Source: Peromyscus leucopus
Taxonomy: Eukaryota > Chordata > Mammalia > Rodentia > Cricetidae
Length of the DNA stretch: 64,000 nt
Assembly: GCF_004664715.2 (NCBI RefSeq)
Contig: NC_051072.1
Coordinates: forward strand, 40,853,142 to 40,917,141
Direction of reading: 5' to 3'
Shown here: positions 1 through 11,992 of the stretch, in pieces
Numbering within the stretch: position 1 is the first letter of the stretch
Layout of the letters: each line of letters starts with the position of its first letter
Position numbers and translations under genes: made by a program
Notes under the pieces: model-generated
What the model was told of the DNA's origin: nothing
Databases searched by the model: none
Seen by the model: only the letters and a program-made list of their open reading frames with translations

Positions 1-516
1 GTGTCTGCTCCAGAAATACTGTCTGTAATTATCATTCCTCAGTGGCTCTGAGGATACAGTCTTGAGGCTTTCATTAATTTCTTGATTCTGCAAAGTATGG
101 AGTGAGCGCCTGCTCTTGATATTCAGTACTGTACAGTGGGAGTTTTGTGTTGTTGTTTGTAAGGTCGCAGGTCCTTTCCTCTACCGTCCCTTCTTTCATA
201 GTAACCATTTCGGGCTTCTTTTGTCCACACAGATAAAAAGACTAGGTTTGAAAGAAAGAAAGGCAGATAGGAGAGTCTCCCAATCCCAGTCTTTGTCTCC
301 TCTATAATCTGCTAACAATATAGCATTAAGAAATGGAGCACTCAGATCTAACACATGTTCGCAGAGGGTCTGCAGGTCACAAAAGCACATTGATTTCCCC
401 CGAAGCACTTTATTGCGAGGGTTTTCAAATATGCACCAACTTGAAAGATTTTACAGTGATTTGATTTTTTTTTTTTTTTTTTGTAGATGCTACCAATAAA
501 AGTCTACCATTCTTGG
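1..516. other. single-copy upstream flank, no gene seen
   Basis: No exon, RNA gene or recognisable repeat is visible apart from a poly(T) run at about 467-482. The short open frames here have no recognisable similarity or codon bias and look like chance. Confidence 0.5.
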
Positions 517-716
517 AGCTGGAGAGATGACTCAGTGGTTAAAAGCATCAGTTGCTCTTCTAGAAGAACCAAGTTCAATTCCCAGCACCCACATTATGGT
601 TTACAATGGTCTAAAACTCCAGTTCCAGGGGATCTGGCATTCTCTTTTGGCCTCTGGGGGCACCAGACATGCCTGTAATGCACAGATATACATGCAGGCA
701 AAACACATTTAAAAAA
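517..716 (+). repeat. B2/B3-type SINE
   Basis: The tRNA-derived head reads ggagctggagagatgactca, followed by a degenerate box B (gttcaattcccagcacc) and the B3 signature tail with tccagttccaggggatctgg and atgcaggcaaaacaca before an A-rich end. This is a non-coding polymerase III-derived retroposon. The short open frames across it are incidental. Confidence 0.85.
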
Positions 717-751
717 GGCACTGTTCTTATTGTATTCCGCCCCCCTCTCTG

Positions 752-752
<1 letters not shown>

Positions 753-792
<40 letters not shown>
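753..792. repeat. (CA)n microsatellite
   Basis: Uninterrupted CA dinucleotide run just downstream of a B3 SINE tail. Probably length-polymorphic. Confidence 0.95.
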
Positions 793-793
<1 letters not shown>

Positions 794-837
794 TCATTAG
801 TCCACCTTACGTTTCCATTTACTTAAAAGTAAATTGT

Positions 838-938
838 GGCTGGAGATGTAGTTCAGGGGTATAATACTTGTCTAGTATGCATGAGGCTCTGAGTTTGAAT
901 CACAGCAGTGTTAAAAAAAAAAACAAAAAACAAAACTG
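838..938 (+). repeat. ID-type SINE
   Basis: A degenerate copy of the ID element: ggctggagatgtagttcagg, a box-B-like stretch (gagtttgaatcacagcag) and an A-rich tail at about 912-935. ID elements derive from BC1/tRNA-Ala. A second weak ID-like fragment follows at about 945-1000 (gccctgggttcaatcctcaa). Confidence 0.75.
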
Positions 939-1430
939 TGGAGCTGAGTGTGATATAATAGGCCCTGGGTTCAATCCTCAACACTGAGAAGGAGAAAACA
1001 TAGTAAACATCATTCCATTTCCACCTCCTCACACATCAGTTAACAGCTGCGCTTTCGTTTTGATGCAGAATGCTGCACTGTTGAGATGTGAGAGTTGTAA
1101 GTACCAAACCATTATTAAGGCACAGGACACTTTCGTCACCCCAAAGAGCTCCCACATGCTCTCCTCCTGTCAGTCCTTGTCTGTGTTCCCCTTCTCAAGC
1201 CCAGGGGACATGGCTCTTCAAAATATTCACCACAGGTCTGTCTTACCTGTTCTAGAATTTCGTGTGACTAGGTCCTGGGGTCCGGACTCCTTTGCGCACC
1301 ATGCGACTTAATGTTTCGGGGTTTGTTTGCGCCATCACGTGGGAGAGTGGTTCACTCATTTGTGTTGCTGGGTACTACGCCACTACAAGACTGTCTCCCT
1401 GTGCCAGATGCCAAGGATTGCTCCAGTTCT

Positions 1431-1606
1431 GGTTTTTTGTTTGTTTGTTTGTTTTGTTTTGTTTTTCAAGACAGGATTTCTCTGTGTAGCTTTGCGCCTT
1501 TCCTGGAACTTGCTCTGTAGACCAGGCTGGCCTCGAACTCACAGAGATCCACCTGCCTCTGCCTCCCGGATGCTGGGATTAAAGGCATGCACCACCACCG
1601 CCTGAC
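1431..1606 (-). repeat. B1 SINE
   Basis: Reverse-complement B1: T-rich tail (1431-1467), then the gacaggatttctctgtgtag segment, the cricetid-type gctttgcgcctttcctgg, gtagaccaggctggcctcga, and the head ending ccaccaccgcctgac. B1 is a 7SL-RNA-derived SINE. Confidence 0.93.
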
Positions 1607-1775
1607 TTCTCTGTGGTTTTAATTTGTGTGTTTTTCTGATGACCAAGGATATTGAGCACACTGTCTTTATGTGTCATTCATTTATCTTCTTCTTAAAATA
1701 AATTTACGTCTTCTGCTTTTAAAAGCCATTTCTAACTGCTATTTTCTTTTTTAACATTTATTTATTTTATGGTTG

Positions 1776-1862
<87 letters not shown>
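1776..1862. repeat. (TC)n(TG)n compound microsatellite
   Basis: About 50 bp of TC repeats passes directly into about 34 bp of TG repeats. Confidence 0.95.
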
Positions 1863-1865
<3 letters not shown>

Positions 1866-2012
1866 CACTCGTGGGCACACTTGCAAACTATGGTTAGCAT
1901 GTGCCAGTCAGAGAAAAGTATGAAGGAGTTGGTTCTCTCTTTTTCCTATGTGGATTGAACTTGGTTTGTCAGGCTTGGTGGCCTTTATCTGATGAGCTAT
2001 CTGGTCAGCTGT
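1863..2012 (-). repeat. tRNA-derived SINE, B2/B3-related
   Basis: Contains diverged reverse-complement tRNA-SINE features (gaacttggtttgtcaggctt, gatgagctatctggtcagc). The exact subfamily is not resolved. Confidence 0.5.
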
Positions 2013-2074
2013 CATGGATCTCCTGTGTGAAGCCCATGCTTAGAGCTTTTGTCCATTCAGGACTTTTTGTCTTT

Positions 2075-2190
2075 ATTGGCAGGTCTGAGGGACTTTCGTC
2101 TGTTCCGTTGTCTGGCCTTGAACCCGCAGTGTTCTTCGTGGCTCTGCCCCTGAGTGCTGGGATTACATATCTGTGCCACCACGTCTGACA
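2075..2190 (-). repeat. degraded B1 SINE
   Basis: Diverged reverse-complement B1, still recognisable from ggccttgaacccgcagt and gagtgctgggattacatatc ending in ccaccacgtctgac. Older than the neighbouring copies. Confidence 0.65.
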
Positions 2191-3580
2191 GTACAAGTTC
2201 TTCCCTCATCCTAGACATCGGTCTTCTGGCCACTTTGTCCTATAATTCTTTCCTTCCTGTCCATGACTCGTCTATTTATTTTGAAATGATCCCTTTTGTT
2301 GAGAGGTTTCACTATTTTTTTTTTTAAGAAGTCTGATAGTTCTAATTTTCCTTCAGTGGTTATTGCAGCACTTGGATTTTATTCAATGGCTTCTCTAAAA
2401 TCTGTTGGTAGGCTCAAGAAAATCCAAAGCTGTACTGGGTCGGCTGGGATAAGTGGTTTTGCCTAAAAAGAAACATCCATTTTTGGAAGCGGGCAATATG
2501 TAAACCTCTCAGGAGGATCTTGGGGGAATGAAGCCAACTCTGGATCTTCCTTTTGCTCCGTTTTCTGGTTTATAAGCCTCTGTCTGATGTCTAGAAAGAG
2601 TCACCAGTGACAAACCATGTTGTCAAGGAATCAAGCCAGTTTTACGCTTAGGGACACGCTGAAATAAATTCAAAGAGAGATGCAGGCGTATGATGAAATG
2701 GGTGATGCAGGTGATGGTGTGGGACTGAACACGGAACAGTCCTCTTTGAGAGAAACAGGACGTCGAACAGTGGAGGGATGCTCGCTGCAGGGATGTAGCA
2801 ATTCTTTTGGCCCGTTCTTAGGCTGCATACCAAAACCTCTCCCAAGATCTCACTGCTCTGTGTGTCCGTGAAGTTGATTTCTCTCCCTGCTTTGTTTGGA
2901 CCAGAGGGACCCTCACTACAGACACGAGATTTTGAAAACTGAATCGCATCTCTTTGCCCGATGTCCCTGTTGCTTGACCTACTTTCCCTTCCGTGCTCTC
3001 TGGAGGGCGCAAACTGACTGGACTTTTCACCATTCATGCACACGCACTGGAGTAGCTTTCTCCATCATTCTGTCTTCTCGTGGCCACCTCCCTGTGCTGC
3101 TTCAGCTGCGGGTCAACCCGGGCCATTGACTCCTGCATTTCTGTATTTTTTTTTTTTTTAACCACAAAAAGGTCTCCCTCATTATTAGAAGCTGTGGTTT
3201 TAGGAAGAGAAACCATCATATGGATAAATTTTACTGTTTGGTTGAGGGTGAAATTTGCAAATAAGTCTTTGTTTTTCATTGACCTAGTAGGCTTTTATAG
3301 ATCAATGGATGATTTTCATTGGGGATTATCTTGAGGTAGGAAATGTGGAGAAAGGACCAATACAAAAAGGTCGGGGCAGCTCTAACTCTAAAGACTCCTG
3401 TGCAGAGACTCTCTGCATGCCAGGCAGCGAAAGGGTGTAAGATAATGGCGACTTTAATAGCCCCCCTTCTGGGTTCAGTTGTTTCTGATGGGGGTGAGAT
3501 GTGAGTGGTGTGTTTTCTAGCTCTATCCATGGCGAGAAAAGGTAGGTCAGGATGATTCTGTGTTAGAAATACCAAACAGG
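2191..3580. other. single-copy upstream flank, no gene seen
   Basis: Open frames of up to 131 codons occur on both strands but overlap one another and show no recognisable protein. No promoter, RNA gene or clear repeat is visible. Confidence 0.45.
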
Positions 3581-3905
3581 TGTAAACAGGTGTGATGGCA
3601 CACATTCTTTTTTTTTTTTTTTTTTTGGTTTTTCGAGACAGGGTTTCTCCGTGTAGTTTTGGTGCCTGTCCTAGATCTCGCTCTGTAGACCAGGCTGGAC
3701 TCGAACTCACAGAGATCCTCCTGCCTCTGCCTCCTGAGTGCTGGGGTTAAAGGCGTGTGCCACTGCTGCCCAGCTGATGGCACACATTCTGAATCCCAGC
3801 ATTTGGAAAATGGAGGCAGAAGAATCTGAAGTTCAAAGTCATCCTTGGCTACATTAAGACCAACCTGGGCTTCATGAGATCTTGTCTCAAAAACAACCAA
3901 ATCTA
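3581..3905 (+). repeat. old B1-like SINE split by a younger B1
   Basis: The two halves (3581-3608 and 3791-3905) rejoin as a plus-strand B1-like element: gtgtgatggcacacattct, then gaatcccagcatttgg, gaggcagaagaatctg, aagaccaacctgggcttc and gatcttgtctcaaaaacaac. The interruption is the minus-strand B1 at 3609-3774. Confidence 0.7.
3609..3774 (-). mobile_element. B1 SINE nested in an older SINE, with target duplication
   Basis: Reverse-complement B1 with a T-tail at its low-coordinate end. It is flanked by a perfect 16-bp duplication, tgatggcacacattct, at 3593-3608 and 3775-3790. The duplication is part of the older plus-strand SINE, so the insertion order is clear. Confidence 0.92.
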
Positions 3906-4100
3906 AGTAGAATAAAACAAAAATAGATATCAAACGAGACACCACGACTTCTGAAATGAAGATAACGGTTCTAAGTAATTAACAGACAAACACAATGGAA
4001 GCAATCACATATGGCAGATCAATGGAATCGATCACATGGCCGCAGAACAAATAATGCTTACCGCTCAAGAAGGACATGTTACTCCCTAAGTCATGGCCCG

Positions 4101-4450
4101 TGTTAGTTACTTTTCTATTGTTGTGTGATCAAATACCAAGACCAAGGCAGCCAAGGGCGAGTTTATTTGGGCTGACAGTTCCTGGGGGATAAGAGTCCAT
4201 CACCATCACAGCAGCAGACATGGCAGCAGGCAGACTTGTTGGTTAGAACAGCTGAGAGCTCACACCTCAAGTTGGAAGGAACGAGTAGAGAGAAGGAACT
4301 GGGAATAGCATATGGCACTGGAAACCTCAAAGCCCCCAAAGTGACGTGCTTCCTCCAGCAAGGCCACACCTCCTAATCCTACTCCAACAGTGCCACAAAC
4401 TGGGAGACCCAGTCTTCAAATGCCCGAGACTATGGAAGGCCAACGATCAC
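4101..4450. repeat. rodent interspersed repeat, class unresolved
   Basis: Shares its layout with 56440-56800: a start like ttagttacttttctattgtt, a middle containing ctgagagctcacac, and an end like cttcctccagcaaggccaca followed by cctcctaat. I recognise the pattern as a common rodent repeat but cannot name its class with confidence. Confidence 0.6.
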
Positions 4451-6900
4451 TCAAACCACCGCGTGGCCAATGGCATATAGATCTGCATATTTAACATCAC
4501 ACTCAACCAAAGAATGACAAAGCACCACTTCTTCCCCTTCAGAATGGCAATAGTGCTTAATAATGCTTCTGTTAAGGCACCGGGGTGGGGGGGATACCAG
4601 TAAAGCCCAGTCAAGACGTATGTCACCTACAACACAGGCGTCAAGTGGGCACCACAGCTTTGTTGTCGCTTATCTCTTCGGGCAGTTCTGCCGCCTCCAA
4701 AGTTACCTGTGGACCCTCTTTCTGTAGCAGAAGGGGCATGGGGGAACTGCCTAGCCCTGGAATCTTTTACTCCTTCCTGTCATTTAGAGCTGCTCCTAAA
4801 CGTATCTGAAGCAATAGTGCAGAACTCTGAGACACCCTTTCTGCCTGAAGCTAAGCTCGAGCCTGTCAGCTGGACCGTGGGGCCTGCTGGGAGCAGAAGA
4901 GACTGAGCTGGTCAGGGCAGTGGATAACAGTGCGGGGACCACGACAGAAAACAAACTCTGGTGTGCGCCCCCCCCCTCGCGTCCTCCTTCCCTCCTTCCC
5001 TCCTTCCCGAAGCTGTTCCTGAGCGGCGGCTCAACATTCTGAGGCATGGGTCTGACAGCCAAGTGAGAAGCTTGGCAAGGAACACTTCAACTTTTCTTCT
5101 CATGACTGAAAAAAAAAAAAAGCTGGCAATGAAAATGCTCCAGCTTGGTGATCCTATTGATAATTGAATGAGAAATCTGTACGCGAGGAGGCTTGACGTA
5201 TTTTGTAGTCGAGATAGCTCTGGTTCTGACACGGAACCTGAGTTCAGTGGGAACATCTGTTATGAGAGCCAGGCTTTGCGAAGGCAGGCTCAGCCATCGC
5301 CATGGTCAAGGGCTCTCTTACTTCCTTTCTTCGTTCCAGCCTGTCTGTCTGAATCTTCCACTAGCTAAAATAAGTCCGGATCCAGATTTTCTTTCAAGCT
5401 GATTATTTGTCTTCCATTAATTTCATAATTACCATGCAGGTTTTAACCCACTGTCAGAGGCACAATGGTCCCTTTGGCGGTGACCCCTGTCACTGTTCTT
5501 AAATGAATTTGTAAGACTTGTGTGATTTTTCAGTTTGACTCTGTGGTGCAAGGCCTGTGAATGTCTAGTTGACAATACAAGTGTGCCTCTCTCGTTTCCT
5601 GTTTTTAAGCGCTGCGCTTAATTTATTTGAAAGGGTGGAATATTTCAAATTACAATTCAGCAGTTTTACTAAGGAAGGCTGTAAAACACAATGAGCAAGG
5701 AGTTTTACTTCCTCCTTACCAGAGCGACTCCCCTCTTTTGAAATCTTGATAGCCTCCAATCAGTGGGAATGGCTTTTAGCTCACACTGTAACATTCTGAG
5801 CAGCTCCTAGGCCATGACTGGAGCTGTGCAGAGCATAGTATTCCTGTACACTATAATTCCAGACGCCTTATTAGTACACGGAATGCGTCTGCCTGGGCTG
5901 ATATTGTTCTATCTTGTTAAGCTCCCCCCCCCCAGGCACAGCATTCGGATTGGCTAAGGTATACAGTTGCTTGGCCAATCAACTGAAACCTTTCTCCTGC
6001 AACCCTAGCAACACCTGACAATGGTCATTGACAAATGTTAAGAGGAAACCCCTGACAAAGCTAAACAGCCCTTGGAAATGGCCCCTGCCAAGGGCAAGCA
6101 AGGTGAGTGCTACCTACAGAGCACTTTGTGTGGCCGGAGGAGTCAGTGGTTTGTGTCTGACCTGTTCCCACGCTGACCAAACCTCCACAGCCACCAGGGT
6201 GTTTTCAGGGGGTTGGAGAAAGAGTTCTTGTAAGATTCTGATGCACTGGCCATGCTCTGTCCCTGATGCTAATGTGTTCTTAAGGGCAAGGCAAGGGGTT
6301 CATTTTCTGAGGGTGGCAGGGACACCAGGCTGCAGCCCCAATGGCACCTTCCCCAGGCTTCTAGCTACAGAACTTGGCTTCCCAGCTTTACCCTCCTGAA
6401 CCCTGATGGTGTGCAGTTGATTGGTGGTCTCCTCTGCAGGGATACTGGGGCAGCTCCTCTCAGGGTGCTAGGGCCCCTGCTGGGTCACCCAGCTCTGTGT
6501 GGCATGGTGACTGAGGGATTTAAAGGCAGACCCAGCCCGAAGCTGGGTGGAGTATCGAAAAGAGAATAAGAAAGGGAACCTGCCAGAGACATGCACAGAC
6601 AGCTCATAAGCAAGCACACGTTCCCTCAAATGACATAATAGCTGTGTCTCTATGATACCTTCCCAACGCCCCCTTAAATGGTCACTCCAGTTCATCTAGC
6701 CACATGGAAAGCATATTTCAAACCCTGGTTGACAAATTCATTGTTCATCTATTAGTTGCTAATGAAGATGAGAATGCCCAAACCACTCAACACATAATCA
6801 ATTAATTTTCTCGTGATGACCAGTGCTACACATTGGAATCCCAACAAAGACAGACCTGAGACTACGAATGCAGACATTTTATACATAGAGATCTAAAGTG
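4451..6900. other. single-copy upstream flank, no gene seen
   Basis: Small simple-sequence patches occur (CCTT-rich at about 4980-5008, poly(A) at 5109-5121, poly(C) at about 5925-5933). Open frames up to 123 codons (6028-6399) have no recognisable similarity. CCAAT-like motifs near 5948-5980 lie outside any CpG-rich context and are not called as a promoter. Confidence 0.45.
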
Positions 6901-6910
6901 CACAGAACAG

Positions 6911-6960
6911 AGCTGGAGGGGAGGGGAGGAGAGGGGAGGGGAGGGAGGAGGGAGGGAGAA
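6911..6960. repeat. GGGGA/GGGA-rich purine tract
   Basis: About 50 bp of nearly pure purine built from gggga and ggga units. Confidence 0.85.
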
Positions 6961-7339
6961 CGAGCATGTTGGGGCGGAGAAACCTTCAAGGGGCACCAGG
7001 GAATTGAAGAGTGTGAAATCCACGGTGGGATCAGCTTTGATTGTCATCTTCTCGCCATCAGTACCACCCTCCAGTGCCTGCCCTGATGTTAGTTTTCCAT
7101 GGAGGGTTGTCACTGTGTCAGCTTAAGGAATCCCTTGGGAGTAGAAACTGATAATGACTTCCAGTCTAAGCCCTTCCAGGGATATTGATATTTTTCAGTG
7201 GGGATTTACAAAAGTGAAAAGAATCAAATCTCTAGTGGGTAGATTGTAAATTAGGAAATATCTTTTAATCTGAGAATTTGGCTCTGTTCAAATATACTTT
7301 TTTTTTTTTTTTTTTTAGGTAGGGGTCTCTTGTGGGCAT

Positions 7340-7512
7340 GCCTTTTAAAAATATTCATTTATTTATTTTATGTGTATCTGAGGGTATCAGATACATCAGA
7401 TCCCATGGAACTGGAATATAGGAAGTTGTCAGGTGCCTGTGGGTGCTGGGAACTGAACATGGGTGGTCTGTAAGAGCAGTTAAGTGCTCTTAACCACTGA
7501 ACCATCCCCTTT
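7340..7512 (-). repeat. B3-type SINE
   Basis: Reverse complement of a B3: A/T-rich tail, ggaactggaatataggaagt, ggtgctgggaactgaaca, and the tRNA-like head gctcttaaccactgaaccat. Confidence 0.8.
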
Positions 7513-8306
7513 GGGGGGTATTCTTAAGGTCCGAATTACAGGCAAGAGAAAGTGTTTGGGGTAGAGAGAGAGGGTTTGCGATGAAGAATAATTCATTAGG
7601 TGGGTGCTCCACAGAGGGATCTCTTTACATGCAGAGGGAGAGACGGACAGGCTAAATTTCCATGCAGAAACTCGCCAGTAGTTAGTTTTGGAATTTTCAG
7701 TAACTGTTTCTCAGGGAACGTTTGAACTTTCTGGAGACCTAAGCTATTTTACTATTATAATCTTTTACTATCATAACATAGCAAAGACAATGTCTCATGT
7801 TGTTACCTGCATGCAACAAGGTATAGGTTCAAGCCCAGAAAGAAACTACATCATTATACAAAGGAATAGAATTGTGGGTATTTTCCTATTAAGAGGGGAA
7901 GAGTTTTCTTTTTTGATTTTTTCAAAATTTTCAATATCCTGCTCAAGTCTACAATGGATATGAGAAACCAACTATTTGTAAAGTTATAAAACAACAGCTA
8001 TCACCAAAAGGCTTAACATCAGATGTTCGTTTCTTTGTCCTGGAGGTTGAGATATTTTATCTACCTATAAAATAGACCCAGAAAAAAAAAGTAACTTGAC
8101 AACATATGTAGTGTAGTTCCTTCCTTTATAATCCAAGCTCCTGGGAAGACAAGAGGGACTCATGAGCTATGTGAAGGGCTAGGACTGTGTCTAGATGGAG
8201 AAGGGAAAGGTTTTCATTAGGTGCTCACAGTCTACAGACAGCTGTTTGCACATCACTTGAAGTTAAAACTGAGAGCCAGAGCCAGCATCTGGGAGAGTAT
8301 GATGAT

Positions 8307-8457
8307 TTTTTTTTTTTTTAAACAGGGTTTTTCTGTTTCCAGCCCTGACTATCCTGAAACTTGCTTTGGCCTCGACTGTGACCTCGAACTCACAGAGATC
8401 CGCCTGGCTCTGCCTCTCCAGTGCTGCCATTAAAGGTGGCACCATTGCTGCCCAGCT
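8307..8457 (-). mobile_element. B1 SINE with 12-bp target duplication
   Basis: Moderately diverged reverse-complement B1 with a T-tail. It is flanked by gagtatgatgat at 8295-8306 and 8458-8469, which fixes both ends. Confidence 0.9.
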
Positions 8458-8469
8458 GAGTATGATGAT

Positions 8470-10039
8470 CGTATAGAGCAGTTTGGAGCCCTGGCCAGAA
8501 AAATGCCCAGCACATAGTAGGTACAGAAATATTTGTTGACAAAGAAGCATTGCCTCCAAGTCACTCTCTCAAAATCGAAAGTGGCAGGATCTAGAACCCT
8601 GACAGAGTGGCTAGCTCCCCTTTCCCAAACTCATAAATTGTTTCCTATCTCTATGGTAACAAGACTTAAAATTGCCCAAACTTGAGAGACACTTGAGACG
8701 AAAGCCAGAAAAAAAAAAAAATTAACAAAAGACAAATGTTACAAGCAGCATGTATGACAGTGTGGTAAAGTTTCTGACATTTGTTTGGGAAGATTGTCTT
8801 CTTATTTCTTTGCTTGGAGATGATGTGATGATTTTCAGAATGTAGCAGTAACGGCTTCCCACCATGCTGCTGAACGTTTATCGAGTAGGTTTTATTCTTT
8901 TCTTGAAAGGGGAAGAAAAGAACGACCCATGAGCTTTGGCAGCAAATGAGTGCCTGTAAGCCTTGGAAACTGCTCTCCTGGCACACACCTTCACGTTAAC
9001 TGCAATGAGAGGAGGTTAGCTTGGCTCAAGTGCCTCTGCTTCTCCCTTCTTCAGGGTTAGCAAATAGTTATTGAGCAGCTACTATTTCCCCCCCCACATA
9101 ACTTGCCCTATATACGACTAAATAAAAAAATTGTAACTCTGGTAAGGACTCCCGGTACATGTAACTACTGGAGTGTGTAATAGGCAGAACTGACCTAGCA
9201 GAGCGACCAGGCTATCCTCCGGAAGTATGATTAAGCTGAGTCAAGCAAAACAAGTCATGGCTTCGGGGCCCAGAAAAGGAGAACATCCAGGCAGTGGGAA
9301 CTTTTGGGCAAAGGGCCCCCTGGAGGAAATGAGTGTTCAAGGAACTGAAAGCAGGCCTGAGCAGCCTACCTTGGCAGAGGCCCAGAGTGTGAGGGGAATG
9401 AACTTGGGGGAAGGCCAGCTGGAGAGGTGGGCAAAGCTAGGTCATTCCTCAGGCACAGCTGGGCAGCTTGCAGAGTGGGATGGGGAGGGATTTGGTCTCC
9501 AGCCTGGGGCATGCTCTGAAGAGCTCAGGCTGTCACAGCAATGCATAGCAAACTGTTCCTGGGTGCAATCTAGCAATAGGAGCTTCTGGGCCACCTAAAA
9601 CCTGTCAGAACATTGCTATAGATCCCAGAAGAGAACCATCGAATTCCAGCATATAGTCTCGTAAAATGCATTAAAACTAAATCACTGTACATTATTTTAT
9701 GCATGGCAATTCAGTAGGCACCTCAGTTATCATGCTTTTCATATATTAACTCCTCAAAAAGCCATGGTTTGGCCATTCAATAACCTCCCTTCTATCTGGG
9801 AACAAACTGAAATCCAGAAAAATCTTTTAAGAAGTCAAAAATGTGACCAAGGGAAACTTGATTTTTATTTTATACTGAATTCTATCCTGCAGGCCTTGTG
9901 CTTTCTAAGACCACATCAGAGTGGGAGCAATGATTCAGGAAGAGAAGGGTTGTTATATAGGTAAATAATTTAAGGTAATAGGAACAGCACCACTGTAAAG
10001 GCAGAGTCAAAAATAAGACTAGAAAAAAGGACATAAATT
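8470..10039. other. single-copy upstream flank, no gene seen
   Basis: The longest open frame (9227-9598, plus strand, 123 codons) has no recognised domain. I see no supporting splice or promoter signals, so it is not called a gene. Confidence 0.45.
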
Positions 10040-10780
10040 TGGGGGTTAAAGAGATGGCTCAGCAGGAGAGTACTTGCTAATCTTGCAAATGACCCAGGCT
10101 CAGGTCCCAGCATCCACATGGCAGCTAAGAAGTGTCTACAACTCCAGTTCTGGAGGATCGAACAGTCTTCCAACCTCCTTGGACACTAGGCATGCTAGCG
10201 AGGTGCAAACATACATGCAGGCAAAACACAGTTGTGTAACAGTTTCCTCTGAGATTGAAACAATCCATCCTGTGAGGAAGCTCTTCACACCAGGAAGTCC
10301 CTGAAACTGACCAGATTCACTAGGCCCCTCCCTTCCAGAGTAAACAATAAAAGCGGAGCCTCAAGCGCTTTGGAGAAGATGCAGACAAAGCAAGCTGCAA
10401 AGAAGACTCTGAGACAAGACCCCAGGCAGAAACCCGCTGAATTGCCTGGAAGAGAGTTAGAACAATGGGAGTCATTAGCAAAGGACACTTTCCAACCTGT
10501 TGAGCTGCCTGCAGGCTGTGCAGTGTGCTTCAGGTTCCCAGCTTTTGGAGCTGTCATCTGTGCTGGGGTGAGCTTTGATGATACAGCTGTCTGTGAATCA
10601 TTTCTGCTCCTTTAAGTAACCCCAATAAAACTTATTGTTTCAAGTTGGACTTTGGTGGTATCTGTACTTTGGTTTGTAGTGGGCTCTTTATTTGGAATGA
10701 GTAGACTGTGTGTGTGTGTTGTGTCTCCTCAAGAAGTGTTGTTACACAACACACTCATATACATAAAATGAAGAATGGAA
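10040..10780 (+). repeat. B3-type SINE split by a solo LTR
   Basis: Head and body at 10040-10232: ttaaagagatggctcagcag, aactccagttctggaggatc, atgcaggcaaaacaca. The tail resumes after the LTR as actcatatacataaaatg at about 10753-10770, matching the usual B3 ending. Confidence 0.8.
10233..10748 (+). mobile_element. solo LTR inserted in a B3 SINE
   Basis: A 516-bp unit with matching inverted ends, tgtgtaac (10233-10240) and gttacaca (10741-10748). It has an AATAAA signal at about 10624, followed by a T/G-rich U5-like end, and a TATA-like aataaaagc at about 10345. No internal retroviral region or second LTR is present, so it is a solo LTR left by recombination of an endogenous retroelement. The family is not assigned. 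Short acac repeats at the edges may be the remains of a target duplication but are ambiguous. Confidence 0.7.
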
Positions 10781-10844
10781 GCAAAAATACCTTACTAGAG
10801 CTTAAATAGTTTTATTGCGTTTATAAGTCCTTACACTTAGACTT

Positions 10845-11024
10845 TTTGTTTTTTGTTTTGTTTTGTTTTTTTTGTTTTTTTGAGACAAGGTTTCTGTGTG
10901 TAGCTTTGCGGCTTTCCTGGATCTGCTCTGTAGACTAGGCTGGCCTCAAACTCACAGAGATCTGCCTGCCTCTGCCTCCCAAGTGCTGGGATTAAAGGTG
11001 TACACCACAACCGCCCGGCTATAC
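10845..11024 (-). mobile_element. B1 SINE with target duplication
   Basis: Reverse-complement B1 with a GTTTT-rich tail and head ending caccacaaccgcccggc. The flanks tacacttagactt and tacagttagactt agree at 12 of 13 bases. Confidence 0.9.
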
Positions 11025-11404
11025 AGTTAGACTTACGAAGCCAAGGAAGTGTGTCATTGTTTAGAAAGATTTTTGTGGAGTTGAGCATCCTAAGAGTTTT
11101 GGTGCCAAATCAGATCTTACACTTTGGGAAGTGTCTGCTCTTAGCGGCTCTCTTGAAGCTTTTGCATAGTCTGTGGAGGTGCCAGAAAAAGCACAGGTTC
11201 CAATCAGGGTTTTTGAAGCTTTGTTTTTACAAGTTAACTAATTCTGGGTTTGAACAGTTATTGGAGGTGACACTTTTCATGTCTGAATTGTCATGATGCT
11301 ATTCCTGCCAGGAGATGACTTCCCAAATACTAAAACATATTGTAACTGATAACATGCCCTTAATGAATCCATTTTAAAGTTTGGTTTAGATGTTTTAAAC
11401 TTTG

Positions 11405-11581
11405 ATTTATTTATTTATTATTATTTATTTATTTATTTTTGAGACAGGGTTTCTCTGTGTAGCTTTTGGAGCCTATCCTGGAACTCGTTCTGTAGACCAG
11501 GCTGGCCTCAAACTCACAGGGATCCTCCTGGCTCTGCCTCCCGAGTGCTGGGATTAAAGGCATGCGCCACCACCACCCAGC
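11405..11581 (-). repeat. B1 SINE
   Basis: Reverse-complement B1 with an ATTT-rich tail (11405-11440) and a complete body ending ccaccaccacccagcc. First of a run of same-strand B1 copies extending to about 13.2 kb. Confidence 0.92.
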
Positions 11582-11668
11582 CTTTATATCTTTCTTAAAT
11601 AGAAGTACTCTTTCATTTAATCATAAGATATCCCTAAGAAATACCTGGCTGTCTAAACTCTACATCTT

Positions 11669-11834
11669 TTTTCGTTTTGTTTTGTTTTGTTTTTGAGACA
11701 GGGTTTTTCCATGTAGTTTTGGTGCCTGTCCTGGATCTCGCTCTGTAGACCAGGCTGGCCTCAAAGTCACAGAGATCCGCCTGGCTCTGCCTCCCGAGTG
11801 CTGGGGTTAAAGGTGTGCGCTGCTGCCACATGGT
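11669..11834 (-). mobile_element. B1 SINE with target duplication
   Basis: Reverse-complement B1 flanked by taaactctacatctt (11654-11668) and taaattctacatctt (11835-11849), one mismatch. The body carries the variant gttttggtgcctgtcctgga. Confidence 0.92.
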
Positions 11835-11947
11835 TAAATTCTACATCTTTATATCCTACACATAGGAATGAAAACTAACAAAATTTTATTTTACCACTTT
11901 AGAAAACACTTGTGCTATGTGCTTTCAAGATGACTTTTGGTATATCA

Positions 11948-11950
11948 TTA

Positions 11951-11992
<42 letters not shown>

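Noticed and set aside
838..938. tRNA gene from tRNA-like boxes A and B (also other ID and B2/B3 copies)
   Set aside because: These are tRNA-derived SINEs with A-rich tails and no intact acceptor stem or cloverleaf.
5930..5990. Promoter from paired CCAAT-type motifs
   Set aside because: No CpG enrichment, initiator or downstream exon; isolated motifs are common by chance.
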